Assembly: GCF_000467185.1 (NCBI RefSeq)
Contig: NZ_BATM01000028.1
Location: forward strand, 1 to 62,881
Origin: Vibrio ezurae NBRC 102218
GTDB lineage: Bacteria > Pseudomonadota > Gammaproteobacteria > Enterobacterales > Vibrionaceae
DNA length: 62,881 bases
Direction: 5' to 3'
In this document: positions 20,835 to 29,573 of the stretch, one piece after another
How positions within the stretch are numbered: position 1 is the stretch's first letter
Layout: each line of letters opens with the position of its first letter
The notes under the pieces: generated by a model
Databases searched by the model: none
Seen by the model: the letters and a program-made list of their open reading frames with translations, nothing else
What the model was told of the DNA's origin: nothing
Position numbers and translations under genes: made by a program

Positions 20835-20877
20835 AATTTTAGCTATTGAAATAAGTAAGCTCTCAATAGCTAAAATT
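20835..20877. terminator. Bidirectional terminator between the two defence operons
   Basis: A 15-bp perfect stem: AATTTTAGCTATTGA (20835-20849) and TCAATAGCTAAAATT (20863-20877), with A/T ends giving a U-run in both directions. It separates the convergent AIPR gene and dndE. Confidence 0.85.
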
Positions 20878-20895
20878 CTAATTATACTGAATTAT

Positions 20896-21243
20896 TTAAA
20901 GGGAGCGACTAAATTCTTGACAAGATTTATGAGTTCGAATTGAAGCAATCCCATCCTCAACATGTGCTGCCCAAGCTTGTTGATACTCTTTAGTATCAAG
21001 CTCCGGGTAGTACATCTTCAACATTAGCTCAGTCACATCACTAGTCTCACCAAGCCAAGTGTATTTATCTAGTACAAGTGAGCCGTCTAATTTTGCTTCT
21101 TGCCCTTGGTATCGGAAATCACTTTCAATTGAACGGAAGAAAGCGATACGTGCTGATACGTTTGGCGTAACTCCCGTGTAACCTTTTAGCTTTTTAAGCT
21201 GCTCTTCAGTTGTGCGGGTTAAGTTCATGCGGTTAGGTAGCAT
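20896..21243 (-). CDS. dndE: DNA phosphorothioation protein DndE
   Basis: 115 residues. DndE is a small helical protein of the modification complex and is thought to bind nicked DNA. It is recognised by size and by its conserved opening PNRMNLTRTTEEQLKKLKG and the core GVTPNVSARIAFFRS. It is last in the leftward dndBCDE operon, and its ATG overlaps the dndD stop as TAATG. Complete and unremarkable. Confidence 0.9.
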   Translation of the reverse strand: MLPNRMNLTRTTEEQLKKLKGYTGVTPNVSARIAFFRSIESDFRYQGQEAKLDGSLVLDKYTWLGETSDVTELMLKMYYPELDTKEYQQAWAAHVEDGIASIRTHKSCQEFSRSL

Positions 21244-23252
21244 TACACAGCCTCCTTGGTTGATTCTTTCCAGAAGTATCCTTCTTTAAGCGTTGAAGAC
21301 TTAGTTGCTCCGTCAAAACAAATCTCGTAAGTACGAGCTATATCGTCTTGGATAAGGGTAGTGTAATTTTTATCGATTTCTGTATCCGTTGATAGAATCA
21401 CAACTTGATGGCTAGCTGTTGGGAAGTAGTTCTCAACAAGCTTATCACGGTGATGTGAATCTAGTCGGCCTAGGGGTGTATCAATGATAATTGGTAATTT
21501 ACGACCAGAAGTACGTCCAAGTGCTTCTAAAATTGAAATTGCATAAATTTGCTTTTCACCGGCAGACATTGCCTTACGATTAATTTTAATATCGTATTCA
21601 TCGATTAATTCTACGTCAAATGTCACTGGATTAATCGAAGCAGACAGCTGTAGGTCTTCTTTGCGTGCCAGTTTTTTGTATGATTGTACAACCTCATTTT
21701 CTAGCTGGTTAACACGAGCTTTGGTGAGTTGTTCAGCAAATTTTTCTAATAGCAATATAGAGTTTTGAGCGTTGCTAACGCTTTGATCCTTATTGGACTG
21801 ATCTTTATGTTTATCATGAAGTTTTTGAATTACGCGGGCAGTGTCTAGAGCCAGACGTAGCTCATGTTTAGCCTTTTCAAGTAAGCTGTGATATTCAACG
21901 ATCAGTTTTTCTTTTTTCTTATCTAACGCTCGTACGTCAGCAAATAGCTCTTGTACCTGCTCTTGCTCGGGAGCACGGGCAATATTATTAGATGCGTAGT
22001 CTATTTCTTCTTCGACCTTTTGCAGGCGCACTCGTGCCTTATCAAAACGAGAATAAGAGTCTTCAGATAGTTTTGTTATCTGGTAATCAATGGTATTTGC
22101 TTGGCGATCAGATATATCTAATAGAAGTTCTGTAGAGTCTAAGTTGCCTACGTGGGCCTTGAAACTGTCGGCGATTGCATTTTGTGCAATCTCGGTATCA
22201 AAGCTAGGATATTTAGAGCAAAGTGTTTCTAAGAACGACTCTAATTCGTTGCCAAAACTTTGTTTCTTCTTGATTTTCTGCTCTTGCTTGAGCTGAGTTT
22301 GTAACCTTTGCATTGCTTTTGGTGCCAAAGAAAAAGGAAGATTTGTTTCCATTTCCATTCGAATTTGTTTTTCTAATTCGACTTTTTCTCTTAGCAAACT
22401 TTCAACTTTCTGTTGTTCATCTTCCCTAGTTTTAGCCCAAGCACCGCCATTTTGTGACAGTTTGTTCTCTAAGTGAACGATATCACGTGATACTAATTCG
22501 ATTTGAGTATCAACAATGTCAGCTTCGCCACGCAGTTTCTCTGCATTGCGCTCGTGGCCTATACGTTGTTCGTCTAGCGCATTCATCTCTGCTTTTAAAG
22601 ACTGACTTAGTGCGGCTGAGCCTTGTTTTTTCAAGAAGATGTTAAGGTCACTCTTGAGTTTGGCAATAACATCGAGGCCAAGTAGACGACGAACAGCGGT
22701 TCTTAATACACTGCCAGATTCATCTTCTGCTAATTCAGCTATTTTCTCGCCATCAAAGAAGAATAAGTCTGCGATACCTGTTGGGATGAGCTCATTAAGG
22801 AAGCCTTGGCATTGTTCGTAGTTTAGTTCGGGTATTAGCAAACCATCTTTTTCAAGACAGAGGTTATCTTTTTTGCCTCGCTTCCAGCTACGTATTACTT
22901 TATACGTATTCTCTTTACCGTTTTGGCTGTACTGGAATTCAAGCTCAATAGAGGCGTTATCTTGAACGCCACCATGGCCAACTCCTTTATGAATCAGCTC
23001 CGATAGTGCTTCTGCATATTCGCCATTTGATAGTAAGTGGCTAAATGATTGGCGTCCAAATAAGGCTAAGCGAACCGCCGTTAATATTGACGTTTTACCT
23101 GCGCCATTTAAGCCGCCAAATAAAATAATTGGTCTTTCTGTCCCTTCAATCGGGCCGTTTTTACTTAGACGAGCAGGGGCTGGGCGCAAGTTAATTTCAT
23201 GCACCCCGCGAAACACGCGAAAGTTGTTTAAAGTTAGTTTTGTAATCAACAT
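21243..23252 (-). CDS. dndD: DNA phosphorothioation ATPase DndD (SMC/Rad50-like)
   Basis: 669 residues. Walker A FGGLNGAGKTS (residues 45-55), a long central coiled coil (about 190-480), and a C-terminal ABC signature MSAGEKQIYAI followed by Walker B and D-loop PIIIDTPLGRLD. This is the SMC-like ATPase that nicks or opens DNA for sulfur insertion. It lies between dndC (8 bp upstream) and dndE (1-base overlap). All ATPase motifs are intact. Confidence 0.93.
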   Translation of the reverse strand: MLITKLTLNNFRVFRGVHEINLRPAPARLSKNGPIEGTERPIILFGGLNGAGKTSILTAVRLALFGRQSFSHLLSNGEYAEALSELIHKGVGHGGVQDNASIELEFQYSQNGKENTYKVIRSWKRGKKDNLCLEKDGLLIPELNYEQCQGFLNELIPTGIADLFFFDGEKIAELAEDESGSVLRTAVRRLLGLDVIAKLKSDLNIFLKKQGSAALSQSLKAEMNALDEQRIGHERNAEKLRGEADIVDTQIELVSRDIVHLENKLSQNGGAWAKTREDEQQKVESLLREKVELEKQIRMEMETNLPFSLAPKAMQRLQTQLKQEQKIKKKQSFGNELESFLETLCSKYPSFDTEIAQNAIADSFKAHVGNLDSTELLLDISDRQANTIDYQITKLSEDSYSRFDKARVRLQKVEEEIDYASNNIARAPEQEQVQELFADVRALDKKKEKLIVEYHSLLEKAKHELRLALDTARVIQKLHDKHKDQSNKDQSVSNAQNSILLLEKFAEQLTKARVNQLENEVVQSYKKLARKEDLQLSASINPVTFDVELIDEYDIKINRKAMSAGEKQIYAISILEALGRTSGRKLPIIIDTPLGRLDSHHRDKLVENYFPTASHQVVILSTDTEIDKNYTTLIQDDIARTYEICFDGATKSSTLKEGYFWKESTKEAV

Positions 23253-23260
23253 TTCAGTAT

Positions 23261-24895
23261 TTAAAACTCTTTTTGAAGCTGTTTATCTAGGTCAGCAAGC
23301 TGCTCGTTGTAGCGCTCGATTTCGTTTTGGTGAATATCAAATTCAGCTTTGCTTTGTAATGAAGCATGCTTTAGTTTGATCTCTTCCAAGCTTCCCCAGT
23401 CTCGTTTTAACAGTGATGCGATTTTATTTGAAATACCGCTACGACGACTTAAACCTTCCATAGAAACCTCAAGCTCAATGAGCTTCATGATCATCTCTGG
23501 TGTTATATCAAAGTGTTCACAAAGTTCTTGGATTAATTGTGCGTCATCTTTACCGAAGCTTGCGTTATCGTCATATACCCAATCAAGGTCATAACCGTAG
23601 ATTTCTCTAAAAAGAGTCGGTAAAGAGTCGTCCCAATCAGGCTCGTTTGGATCATGAATCCACTCCTGACGAATAGCGTGTAACTCAGGGACAGTGATCA
23701 GTTCAATCTCTCGTCCTTCCGATTTAAATTTCTTATCTAGCTCAAGTAATTCGCGGAGCCATTGGCGACGATATTTTAACCAGTATGGGCCAGGAACATG
23801 TTTACGCTCTACTGCAATATCTTCGCCTTCTTTAGCGTATTGGTAGCTTACTTTACCGGTACGACGTTTGTGGTTTCTATACTCTGCTTTATTGGCCGGA
23901 TCTGTAGTCATTGACAACTTATTTCGGAACTCAAGAAGCGGTGACATCCATTCTTCACCATTTTGGATAAGACTTTCCATAGCGCGGTCTTTGGTTACGA
24001 CAGTACATGTCCAACAACCAAAACGAGAATTACCACAAGATGGGGTTGTTTCATCTATTACCATAGGGCACTCACCTTGGCCTGAAGAATCTTTGTAAAG
24101 ATTCCAAAGAACTAGGTTTTTGCCACCCCAAGGATTTTCCCATTCCAAATCATAATTATCTTTCCAGATATTTCTTGTGCCTAATGGCGTTTCTTTTGTC
24201 TCTAGATGGCATAGGCGCAAAATCTTCCACACATCATCGACAGCCCATGTATCAATAGGGGTATAAATGAATGCATTGGCTAAAGTAGTATGACGAGCTA
24301 GACGGGAACCATCAATTTTATGCTTAGCAATGACTTGAGCACGTGACGCACTTTCTTGGCTGCGAGATCCTAGAACGACAATGACTTCATCAAACTGCGA
24401 TACTTTACTTTTGATGAAATCACTAACAGGATCAATTTTCATTCGTTCTGTACACCAACGAAATGAACGAGTTGGTGCTGGGTATCCTTTACCAAGAAGA
24501 CTTGACCAAAATGTTTGATCGGACTTAGGTACCACTTTATGACAAGTAATTGGTAAGTTGTCTCTTTGCGCTCCTTTTTGAATTGCAGCTAAAGAGTCTT
24601 TAATGTGGTTTACAACGACAGGCGTTTCAACCAAGGTATCAGAGGAAACAACAAAGATGGGCTTATGGCGTTGTTCTTTCTTTAAACCAAGTAGTGCGAT
24701 ATACACCAAAGACATAACCGCTGAAGAGTCTTTGCCCCCACTATAGCCAATTACCCAAGGGCGATTGTCTGCGCAGTAAACGCGTTGTACATCAGCCACG
24801 TAGTGACTGAGTTTATTGTTTGCGAACTCTTCAATATTGATAAATTCTTGGTATTCTTCGGCAAGATCTTCTGCCAATTTTAGCTCGTGTATCAT
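23261..24895 (-). CDS. dndC: DNA phosphorothioation sulfurtransferase DndC
   Basis: 544 residues, of the PAPS-reductase/ATP-pyrophosphatase family. The PP-loop is SGGKDS (residues 52-57), which activates a DNA phosphate for attack by sulfur. An iron-sulfur cysteine set is visible: GECPM, PSCGNSRFGCWTC. DndC receives sulfur from DndA or a host cysteine desulfurase; no dndA is present in the island, so the host IscS must serve, as known for other Dnd loci. Its ATG overlaps the dndB stop as ATGA. Confidence 0.94.
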   Translation of the reverse strand: MIHELKLAEDLAEEYQEFINIEEFANNKLSHYVADVQRVYCADNRPWVIGYSGGKDSSAVMSLVYIALLGLKKEQRHKPIFVVSSDTLVETPVVVNHIKDSLAAIQKGAQRDNLPITCHKVVPKSDQTFWSSLLGKGYPAPTRSFRWCTERMKIDPVSDFIKSKVSQFDEVIVVLGSRSQESASRAQVIAKHKIDGSRLARHTTLANAFIYTPIDTWAVDDVWKILRLCHLETKETPLGTRNIWKDNYDLEWENPWGGKNLVLWNLYKDSSGQGECPMVIDETTPSCGNSRFGCWTCTVVTKDRAMESLIQNGEEWMSPLLEFRNKLSMTTDPANKAEYRNHKRRTGKVSYQYAKEGEDIAVERKHVPGPYWLKYRRQWLRELLELDKKFKSEGREIELITVPELHAIRQEWIHDPNEPDWDDSLPTLFREIYGYDLDWVYDDNASFGKDDAQLIQELCEHFDITPEMIMKLIELEVSMEGLSRRSGISNKIASLLKRDWGSLEEIKLKHASLQSKAEFDIHQNEIERYNEQLADLDKQLQKEF

Positions 24896-25971
24896 GATAA
24901 CTGCTTCTCTAGAGCTTTTTCTTCTGGGGTTAGAGGTAACCCAAGTTCTATTTTTAATGCGTTGGCTGTGAGTTGAATATTGATATTCGACTTACTCAAC
25001 TTTCCGTGGTTCATGCTTCGTTTTATCCACTCAGGATTGGTTTTCAACCAATTGACATCCGCAAGTTGTTGAAGCTTTTCTTTCCATAGCTTTGGCTCTT
25101 GACACAATAGGTGTTTACCTAAAACACCTATTGCATGTAAACCAACGCCATGTGCGTGCAGGTACTCTTGGCGAAGTTGTGCTGGAGATACTTGTTTATC
25201 AATCACCATTTGCCAATCTTTAATATGGCGAGTCACTTCTTCCCAGAATTCAAATGCTAATTGTTTTTCTTCTTCACTAAAGCCATCTTTAGGGCCCTTA
25301 CTTAGAAGGGCGCGGGTAGATTGTTTGATGCTGCTCAAAGTGAAAAGCTTATTGCTCTTCGGACTTATGTTGGATTTCTCCATTTCAGTCATACCGATGA
25401 AAGGTTTAACTGTGGTTGCTAATTCACGCGCAAGCTCAGAGCTTTGATCTCTATGGTCATATAATGTACCAAGTGAGGGACTAGGCTTTACAGCGTACTT
25501 ATTGAGGTCTGCAAACATTTGCTGGCTTCTGTCTAAGCCTTCATCAATAAAGAACAAAACTGGGATGTTGTCTTGACCAAGATCAGGGTTCTCTTTTAAT
25601 GCTTCTTCTATTGCTTTACGACGGTGCTGCCCATCGTTAATTAAAATTTGTGCATCCATCGGTATTTGAAGTGTCCCTAAGTTAGGAGCACCTTGATGAT
25701 CGTTGAATGATATATCGACACCAACAGAAGCAGTTAACGCTGAGAACACATATTCCTTAGGATTGTCGAGTAGATACTTAACCATGTCAGGAATGCGGGT
25801 TTTATTGAGTGTACGTTGAGCTCTTAGCTCAGGAGGAACATCATCTTCGTTGTAACTAAATATCTTAGGGATAATTCGAAGTGGACATGTCGCAATGTAA
25901 AATGGACGTCCCGCTTGGATACCCCTAACAGCAGGAAAAGAGTAGCAATAGCCAGAATCTTGATTTTGCAT
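24892..25971 (-). CDS. dndB: DNA phosphorothioation regulator DndB (DGQHR protein)
   Basis: About 359 residues. The family motif NDGQHRRKAI is at residues 112-121, after the usual FSYNEDDVPPELRAQR region. DndB negatively controls dnd expression in several species and affects how many sites are modified. I use ATG 25971 because homology starts there; the frame continues up to a TTG at 26019 that would run into the palindrome array. First gene of the leftward dndBCDE operon. The array of TGACATA-type palindromes directly upstream is the natural place for autoregulation. Confidence 0.92.
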   Translation of the reverse strand: MQNQDSGYCYSFPAVRGIQAGRPFYIATCPLRIIPKIFSYNEDDVPPELRAQRTLNKTRIPDMVKYLLDNPKEYVFSALTASVGVDISFNDHQGAPNLGTLQIPMDAQILINDGQHRRKAIEEALKENPDLGQDNIPVLFFIDEGLDRSQQMFADLNKYAVKPSPSLGTLYDHRDQSSELARELATTVKPFIGMTEMEKSNISPKSNKLFTLSSIKQSTRALLSKGPKDGFSEEEKQLAFEFWEEVTRHIKDWQMVIDKQVSPAQLRQEYLHAHGVGLHAIGVLGKHLLCQEPKLWKEKLQQLADVNWLKTNPEWIKRSMNHGKLSKSNINIQLTANALKIELGLPLTPEEKALEKQLS

Positions 25972-25999
25972 AGTTAGCTCGCAGTTACATATTTGTCTA

Positions 26000-26092
26000 T
26001 GACATAAAGTATATGTCAAAAAAATGACAAACTGATCCTTTGGTTTGTCATTTTTTGGTTTTATCTATGCGAATTGATACATAGGTATGTCA
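26000..26092. promoter_or_regulatory. Array of three TGACATA-type palindromes upstream of dndB
   Basis: Three palindromes share one half-site. Site 1 is TGACATA-5-TATGTCA (26000-26018). Site 2 is a 14-bp perfect arm pair centred on TGACAAAC/GTTTGTCA (26019-26032 and 26043-26056, 10-base spacer). Site 3 is TGATACATA-GG-TATGTCA (26075-26092). Site 2 could also act as a weak terminator for the methyltransferase gene because A/T runs flank it. Confidence 0.7.
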
Positions 26093-26169
26093 AAATCGAT
26101 TGGTAATTTTACCGCTATGTAGCTCATAATTCTATAGAAAAAATAGGTTTTTACCGTTGTTTAAAGTCC

Positions 26170-28188
26170 TTATCTTGTGCTTAATGTAAAGCCTTTGATT
26201 TTTCGATTATGTTTGTCTAGAAGCACTTCAAATTCCGGCCTTGTCATCTGCGTTTCTTCGGTAAAATCAAACTCCATGAGTTTTGCTAATCGCTTATCGA
26301 AGCTCAACTGTTTCTTGTGATTTTCATGCTTAGAAGACATATAAAGGTGCTTGTTAAGTAGTGGGGGCCTACGAGTTTCATTCACATAGTCAAAAAAATC
26401 GATATCTTGTTCGGCCATTTTTATTTTTATGCGCTCGTTTAGGAAGGGGACTGACTGGTTAAAATCATCATATGCTGTGAGGGTGAGTTTCCCTGACCGA
26501 ATATGGATTTTTATGAGGTCGATCTCTTCATCCAATTCACCATACATCTGTAGTCCAGCTCCTACATAAACACGTAATAGGAGTGGTAAATCATTGATAT
26601 AGTCACGGTGCAGAATGAGGGAGTGACCTTTGTTTAAAAGGCTCGCAGGCAATAGTTCGTGAGCTTTTTCACATTGCTTCTGGATTAAGTCAACATCGGC
26701 AATAGCAAATAGCAACTCAGCCGCTAGATTGACTGCAGTTTTATAATCATTAAAGAGTGCCTTTATGTCGCGCTTAAGAGTTTCGTGTTGCTGGGTGTAA
26801 GGTTTTCTTTTTTCAAATAGCGCCATAGCAAAATACACAAGAAGGTCTTCCTTGCGGTTTTTCTCTGCATGTTCAAACTCTTTAGCATCAAATATTTCTT
26901 GTAGTAGGTTGAACACCTTTTTATGCGAGCCGATAAGTTCTCGAATTCTTGAAGACTGTTCAAATTCATCATTGGCGGGGAGGCGACCTAGAGATAAACA
27001 GGTGCTCCAAAATTCATTAAAGAGCTCTTGGTGTTGGGTGATGAGTAGTTTAGCTTTGTCTTTGGTTTCAATGGGAGCGGGTGAGGTTAGCTGTTGCCAT
27101 TTATGGTAACGTTTATACTTACTTTGTAGGTATTGCTGCTCTTCTAGTTTGTCTTTAAAAATGTAGAAAATGCCAGGAGCGACAGCGAGGGCTTCTTCTT
27201 GCAGGCTTCTTTCGAGGTAGGCCTTTATCTCTGCTTGAGCATAATATTTTTGAAAGGTGTTGCGAGAGGTGATTACGCCATCTTTATAAGGCTTGAATTG
27301 TGCGATATGGTTTTCGTTAGCAAGCATGACGGAGACTACGAGAAATTTATCGGCTAAATCCCAAGCCCCGAGTAGTGCTTCTAATCTTTCATCTTGATTT
27401 TCAATTACATTCAGTACAAAACCTAAATTAACAATATCTGAATTGACTTTATCGCTGTCTGGTTGAAAGTTTGGGTCCCAACCTAATGCATCTAAACCAT
27501 GTGCCTCTAGTTCGGTGAGGTCATCACCTCGGCCACAGCCATAATCGAAGATAGAACAAGAACCATTTAGGTAGCCATGTTTCACAAGAGTTTTCATCGG
27601 AGCTGATAGCTCATGTCTAACAAGTGCTGTTTTGTGCCTATCTATGGTTTTTGCTTTATCCTGTATGACAGCTGAGCTACGAAACAAGCGGCCGTCAACT
27701 AGCTCATAACCATGATGTGCTATTAAGTTTTCCCAAGACTGTTTAAAGCCAATAAGGCGACTATTTTCATAAAGGCCTGCATTTTTCCCTTCTTGGGTAA
27801 GAGTAATAAAGTGCTCATAGTAAGCATTGGTTGATAAAACCATAGTCTCTTTGCGATGCAAGATGGGGGGATTATCCGAATCTTCATAATTGGTCAGTTT
27901 ATGAGTTAGTTTGGCTAGGTTGACGTTTAAACTGTGCTTTAGAGCTGGATAAGAATCAGTATAAAAGGTTGGGTAATATAGTAACGATAAACGAAAATCT
28001 TTTTTGAATAGTTTGATTAAATTCCAGTTTTTGTCATCAAAGTTTAATGCTTTGGCTACCGCAGGGATAAAACTTTGTAGTGCAGGGGGGATAGCTTCAA
28101 ATGCGTCTCGGTGAATGTATACAGCATCAGGTAAGTGCTTACCCATTTTGATGTCTGATACAAGGTTTGAAAATTGAGAGGCGTTCAT
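26170..28188 (-). CDS. Dnd-associated putative methyltransferase
   Basis: About 672 residues; matches the 'DNA phosphorothioation-associated putative methyltransferase' family. The SAM-binding motif IFDYGCGRGDD is near residue 212, followed by the acidic strand end LGWDPNF and a motif-IV-like NLGFVLNVIEN. The flanking N- and C-terminal parts have no domain I recognise. Start at ATG 28188 has AAGGA seven bases upstream; an in-frame ATG at 28203 lacks one. It follows the M15-like gene by 20 bp and is separated from dndB by the palindrome array, so it may be a separate transcript. Substrate is unknown. Confidence 0.85.
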   Translation of the reverse strand: MNASQFSNLVSDIKMGKHLPDAVYIHRDAFEAIPPALQSFIPAVAKALNFDDKNWNLIKLFKKDFRLSLLYYPTFYTDSYPALKHSLNVNLAKLTHKLTNYEDSDNPPILHRKETMVLSTNAYYEHFITLTQEGKNAGLYENSRLIGFKQSWENLIAHHGYELVDGRLFRSSAVIQDKAKTIDRHKTALVRHELSAPMKTLVKHGYLNGSCSIFDYGCGRGDDLTELEAHGLDALGWDPNFQPDSDKVNSDIVNLGFVLNVIENQDERLEALLGAWDLADKFLVVSVMLANENHIAQFKPYKDGVITSRNTFQKYYAQAEIKAYLERSLQEEALAVAPGIFYIFKDKLEEQQYLQSKYKRYHKWQQLTSPAPIETKDKAKLLITQHQELFNEFWSTCLSLGRLPANDEFEQSSRIRELIGSHKKVFNLLQEIFDAKEFEHAEKNRKEDLLVYFAMALFEKRKPYTQQHETLKRDIKALFNDYKTAVNLAAELLFAIADVDLIQKQCEKAHELLPASLLNKGHSLILHRDYINDLPLLLRVYVGAGLQMYGELDEEIDLIKIHIRSGKLTLTAYDDFNQSVPFLNERIKIKMAEQDIDFFDYVNETRRPPLLNKHLYMSSKHENHKKQLSFDKRLAKLMEFDFTEETQMTRPEFEVLLDKHNRKIKGFTLSTR

Positions 28189-28208
28189 GAGGCATCCTTG
28201 CATTTTTC

Positions 28209-28751
28209 TTAGTCAGTAAATAGCTCCAGAGCAGAAGCTCCTATACGGGATTGCCCTGCTACTCTAGTTCCATCTGCTTTAGTTTTTCTAAATTGAACAT
28301 AGCGCGTATTATCAGGACCTATGCTGACATGCAGTGGTCTATTTGCTCCATAATAATACAATCGGTCAAAGTTTAGGTGCTCGATAATGAATTTAGCAAT
28401 CTCATTCATTCTATTTTCATATTCACTCAACGTAATATCACAGGCTGCCCCGTCTCTTTTACATATACGGTTCCCTCGCAAATTTAGCTCCATTGATGCA
28501 TGTTGATCTATTTTAGGTCCCATATCTTTGGGGGAATGTTTCGTGAGCCAACGTAAAAGCTCTGCTGAGTTGAAACCGTAGCTGATATGTAGTGTGCCAA
28601 ATTGCTTTTGGAGTGGAACGATGATATCGGATGTGAGTTGCTGTAAATATTGAGTACTATTTTCATTAGGAGTGTTATTCCCTGAAAATTGAGGGTGCTT
28701 TAGTTTATGCCAATTTATGAGTGGCAATAGTCTCTCGTCTGGTAAAGGCAT
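28209..28751 (-). CDS. M15-like (DD-peptidase/Hedgehog fold) protein beside dnd
   Basis: 180 residues from ATG 28751, which has GGAG upstream; a TTG at 28763 is in frame. The order of likely zinc ligands fits peptidase family M15_3: SYGFNSAELLRWL strand and helix, His 84 in DQHAS, Asp 105 in GAACDI, and His 141 in PLHVSIG. Between the first His and the Asp there are about 20 residues containing a Cys (RICKRDG), longer than the usual 6. No signal peptide, so a cell-wall role is doubtful. It is the first gene of the leftward block with the methyltransferase. Fold assignment is inference; no function in phosphorothioation is known to me. Confidence 0.6.
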   Translation of the reverse strand: MPLPDERLLPLINWHKLKHPQFSGNNTPNENSTQYLQQLTSDIIVPLQKQFGTLHISYGFNSAELLRWLTKHSPKDMGPKIDQHASMELNLRGNRICKRDGAACDITLSEYENRMNEIAKFIIEHLNFDRLYYYGANRPLHVSIGPDNTRYVQFRKTKADGTRVAGQSRIGASALELFTD

Positions 28752-28842
28752 AATGTACTCCAAGCATGAGGTTACTAACGTTCGGTATATTTGAATATTT
28801 ATCTTTGAAAATCAATGCTATCGCAGACACACATTCCCGACA

Positions 28843-28878
28843 AATCCACAGAGTGATATATTGCTCACTCTGTAGATT
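28843..28878. promoter_or_regulatory. Inverted repeat at right edge of the dnd island
   Basis: Arms AATCCACAGAGTGA and TCACTCTGTAGATT pair over 14 bases with one mismatch, around an 8-base spacer. It lies between the divergent M15-like and histidine phosphatase genes, 24 bp before the latter's start, so it may be an operator. No T-run. Confidence 0.5.
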
Positions 28879-28901
28879 TATTACATCGTAGAGACAATAC
28901 A

Positions 28902-29495
28902 TTGAACACAACAAAGATTTTTCTGCTTAGACACGGTCAAACACAATGGAATGTTGAGGGGCGACTTCAAGGACAGAAAAATTCTCCATTGACTGAGGTG
29001 GGAGTGCAGCAGTCTATTCAGGCTCGAAAACTGTTGGAGCAATTTGAAATACATAAGGCGTATGTCAGTCCTTTGCAGCGTGCGGTGGATACGAGTGACA
29101 TCGTATTGGAAGGCCGAGATGTTGAGGTGGTTACTTCTGAAGCCTTGATGGAAATAAGCCTTGGATCATGGGAAGGTAAACTAAGAGGGGAGGCTGAGGT
29201 TTTAACGCCGGAGCAATATCAACTTTTTTTAAACAGTTCTGAGTATTTTGCACTGCAAGGTGCGGAGACTTTTCAGCAGCTTCAAGCTAGGCTGGTGGCG
29301 AAATTAGACGATATTTTTGCTAAAGAGGCGTGCACAAATATTATGGTGGTTTCTCATTGGATAGCGATCAAAACCATACTTGCTCACTATTTAGATATTC
29401 CTCTTAGTCGATTGAGTGAGATTGCCGATCCTGAAAATGCCACGTTAATTCAAATAGAAAAAGACGACAATGGCAGTGTTGTTGTGAAGTTGTAG
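28902..29495 (+). CDS. Histidine phosphatase family protein
   Basis: 197 residues. The phosphoglycerate-mutase/phosphatase fold: FLLRHGQTQWN (residues 7-17; phospho-His), LQRAVDTSD with the second Arg, EISLGSWEG with the acid, and VVSHWIAIK with the second His. Starts with TTG at 28902; no in-frame ATG exists before the catalytic motif. Homologues include CobC-like and GpmB-like phosphatases; the substrate cannot be told. It marks the return to ordinary chromosome after the island. Confidence 0.85.
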   Translation: MNTTKIFLLRHGQTQWNVEGRLQGQKNSPLTEVGVQQSIQARKLLEQFEIHKAYVSPLQRAVDTSDIVLEGRDVEVVTSEALMEISLGSWEGKLRGEAEVLTPEQYQLFLNSSEYFALQGAETFQQLQARLVAKLDDIFAKEACTNIMVVSHWIAIKTILAHYLDIPLSRLSEIADPENATLIQIEKDDNGSVVVKL

Positions 29496-29536
29496 CTCTT
29501 TATTGCTTCTTCATTTCTACATTTAGCCGTGAAAAT

Positions 29537-29561
29537 GCAGTGAGGCGTTAGGCCCCACTGC
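29537..29561. terminator. Stem-loop between convergent genes
   Basis: Arms GCAGTG/CACTGC extended by GG/CC with one mismatch. Lies between the stop of the phosphatase gene and the stop of the TonB receptor gene. No clear T-run, so a terminator role is tentative. Confidence 0.4.
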
Positions 29562-29573
29562 GTCTAGAGACCA

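Noticed and set aside
10127..28751. The dnd/dpt island as a wholly new defence system
   Set aside because: Every core gene belongs to the known phosphorothioation modification/restriction families; only the accessory genes and operator array are of fresh interest.
28705..28914. 69-codon minus-strand frame at the island edge
   Set aside because: Runs through the start region of two real genes and the inverted repeat; no ribosome site.
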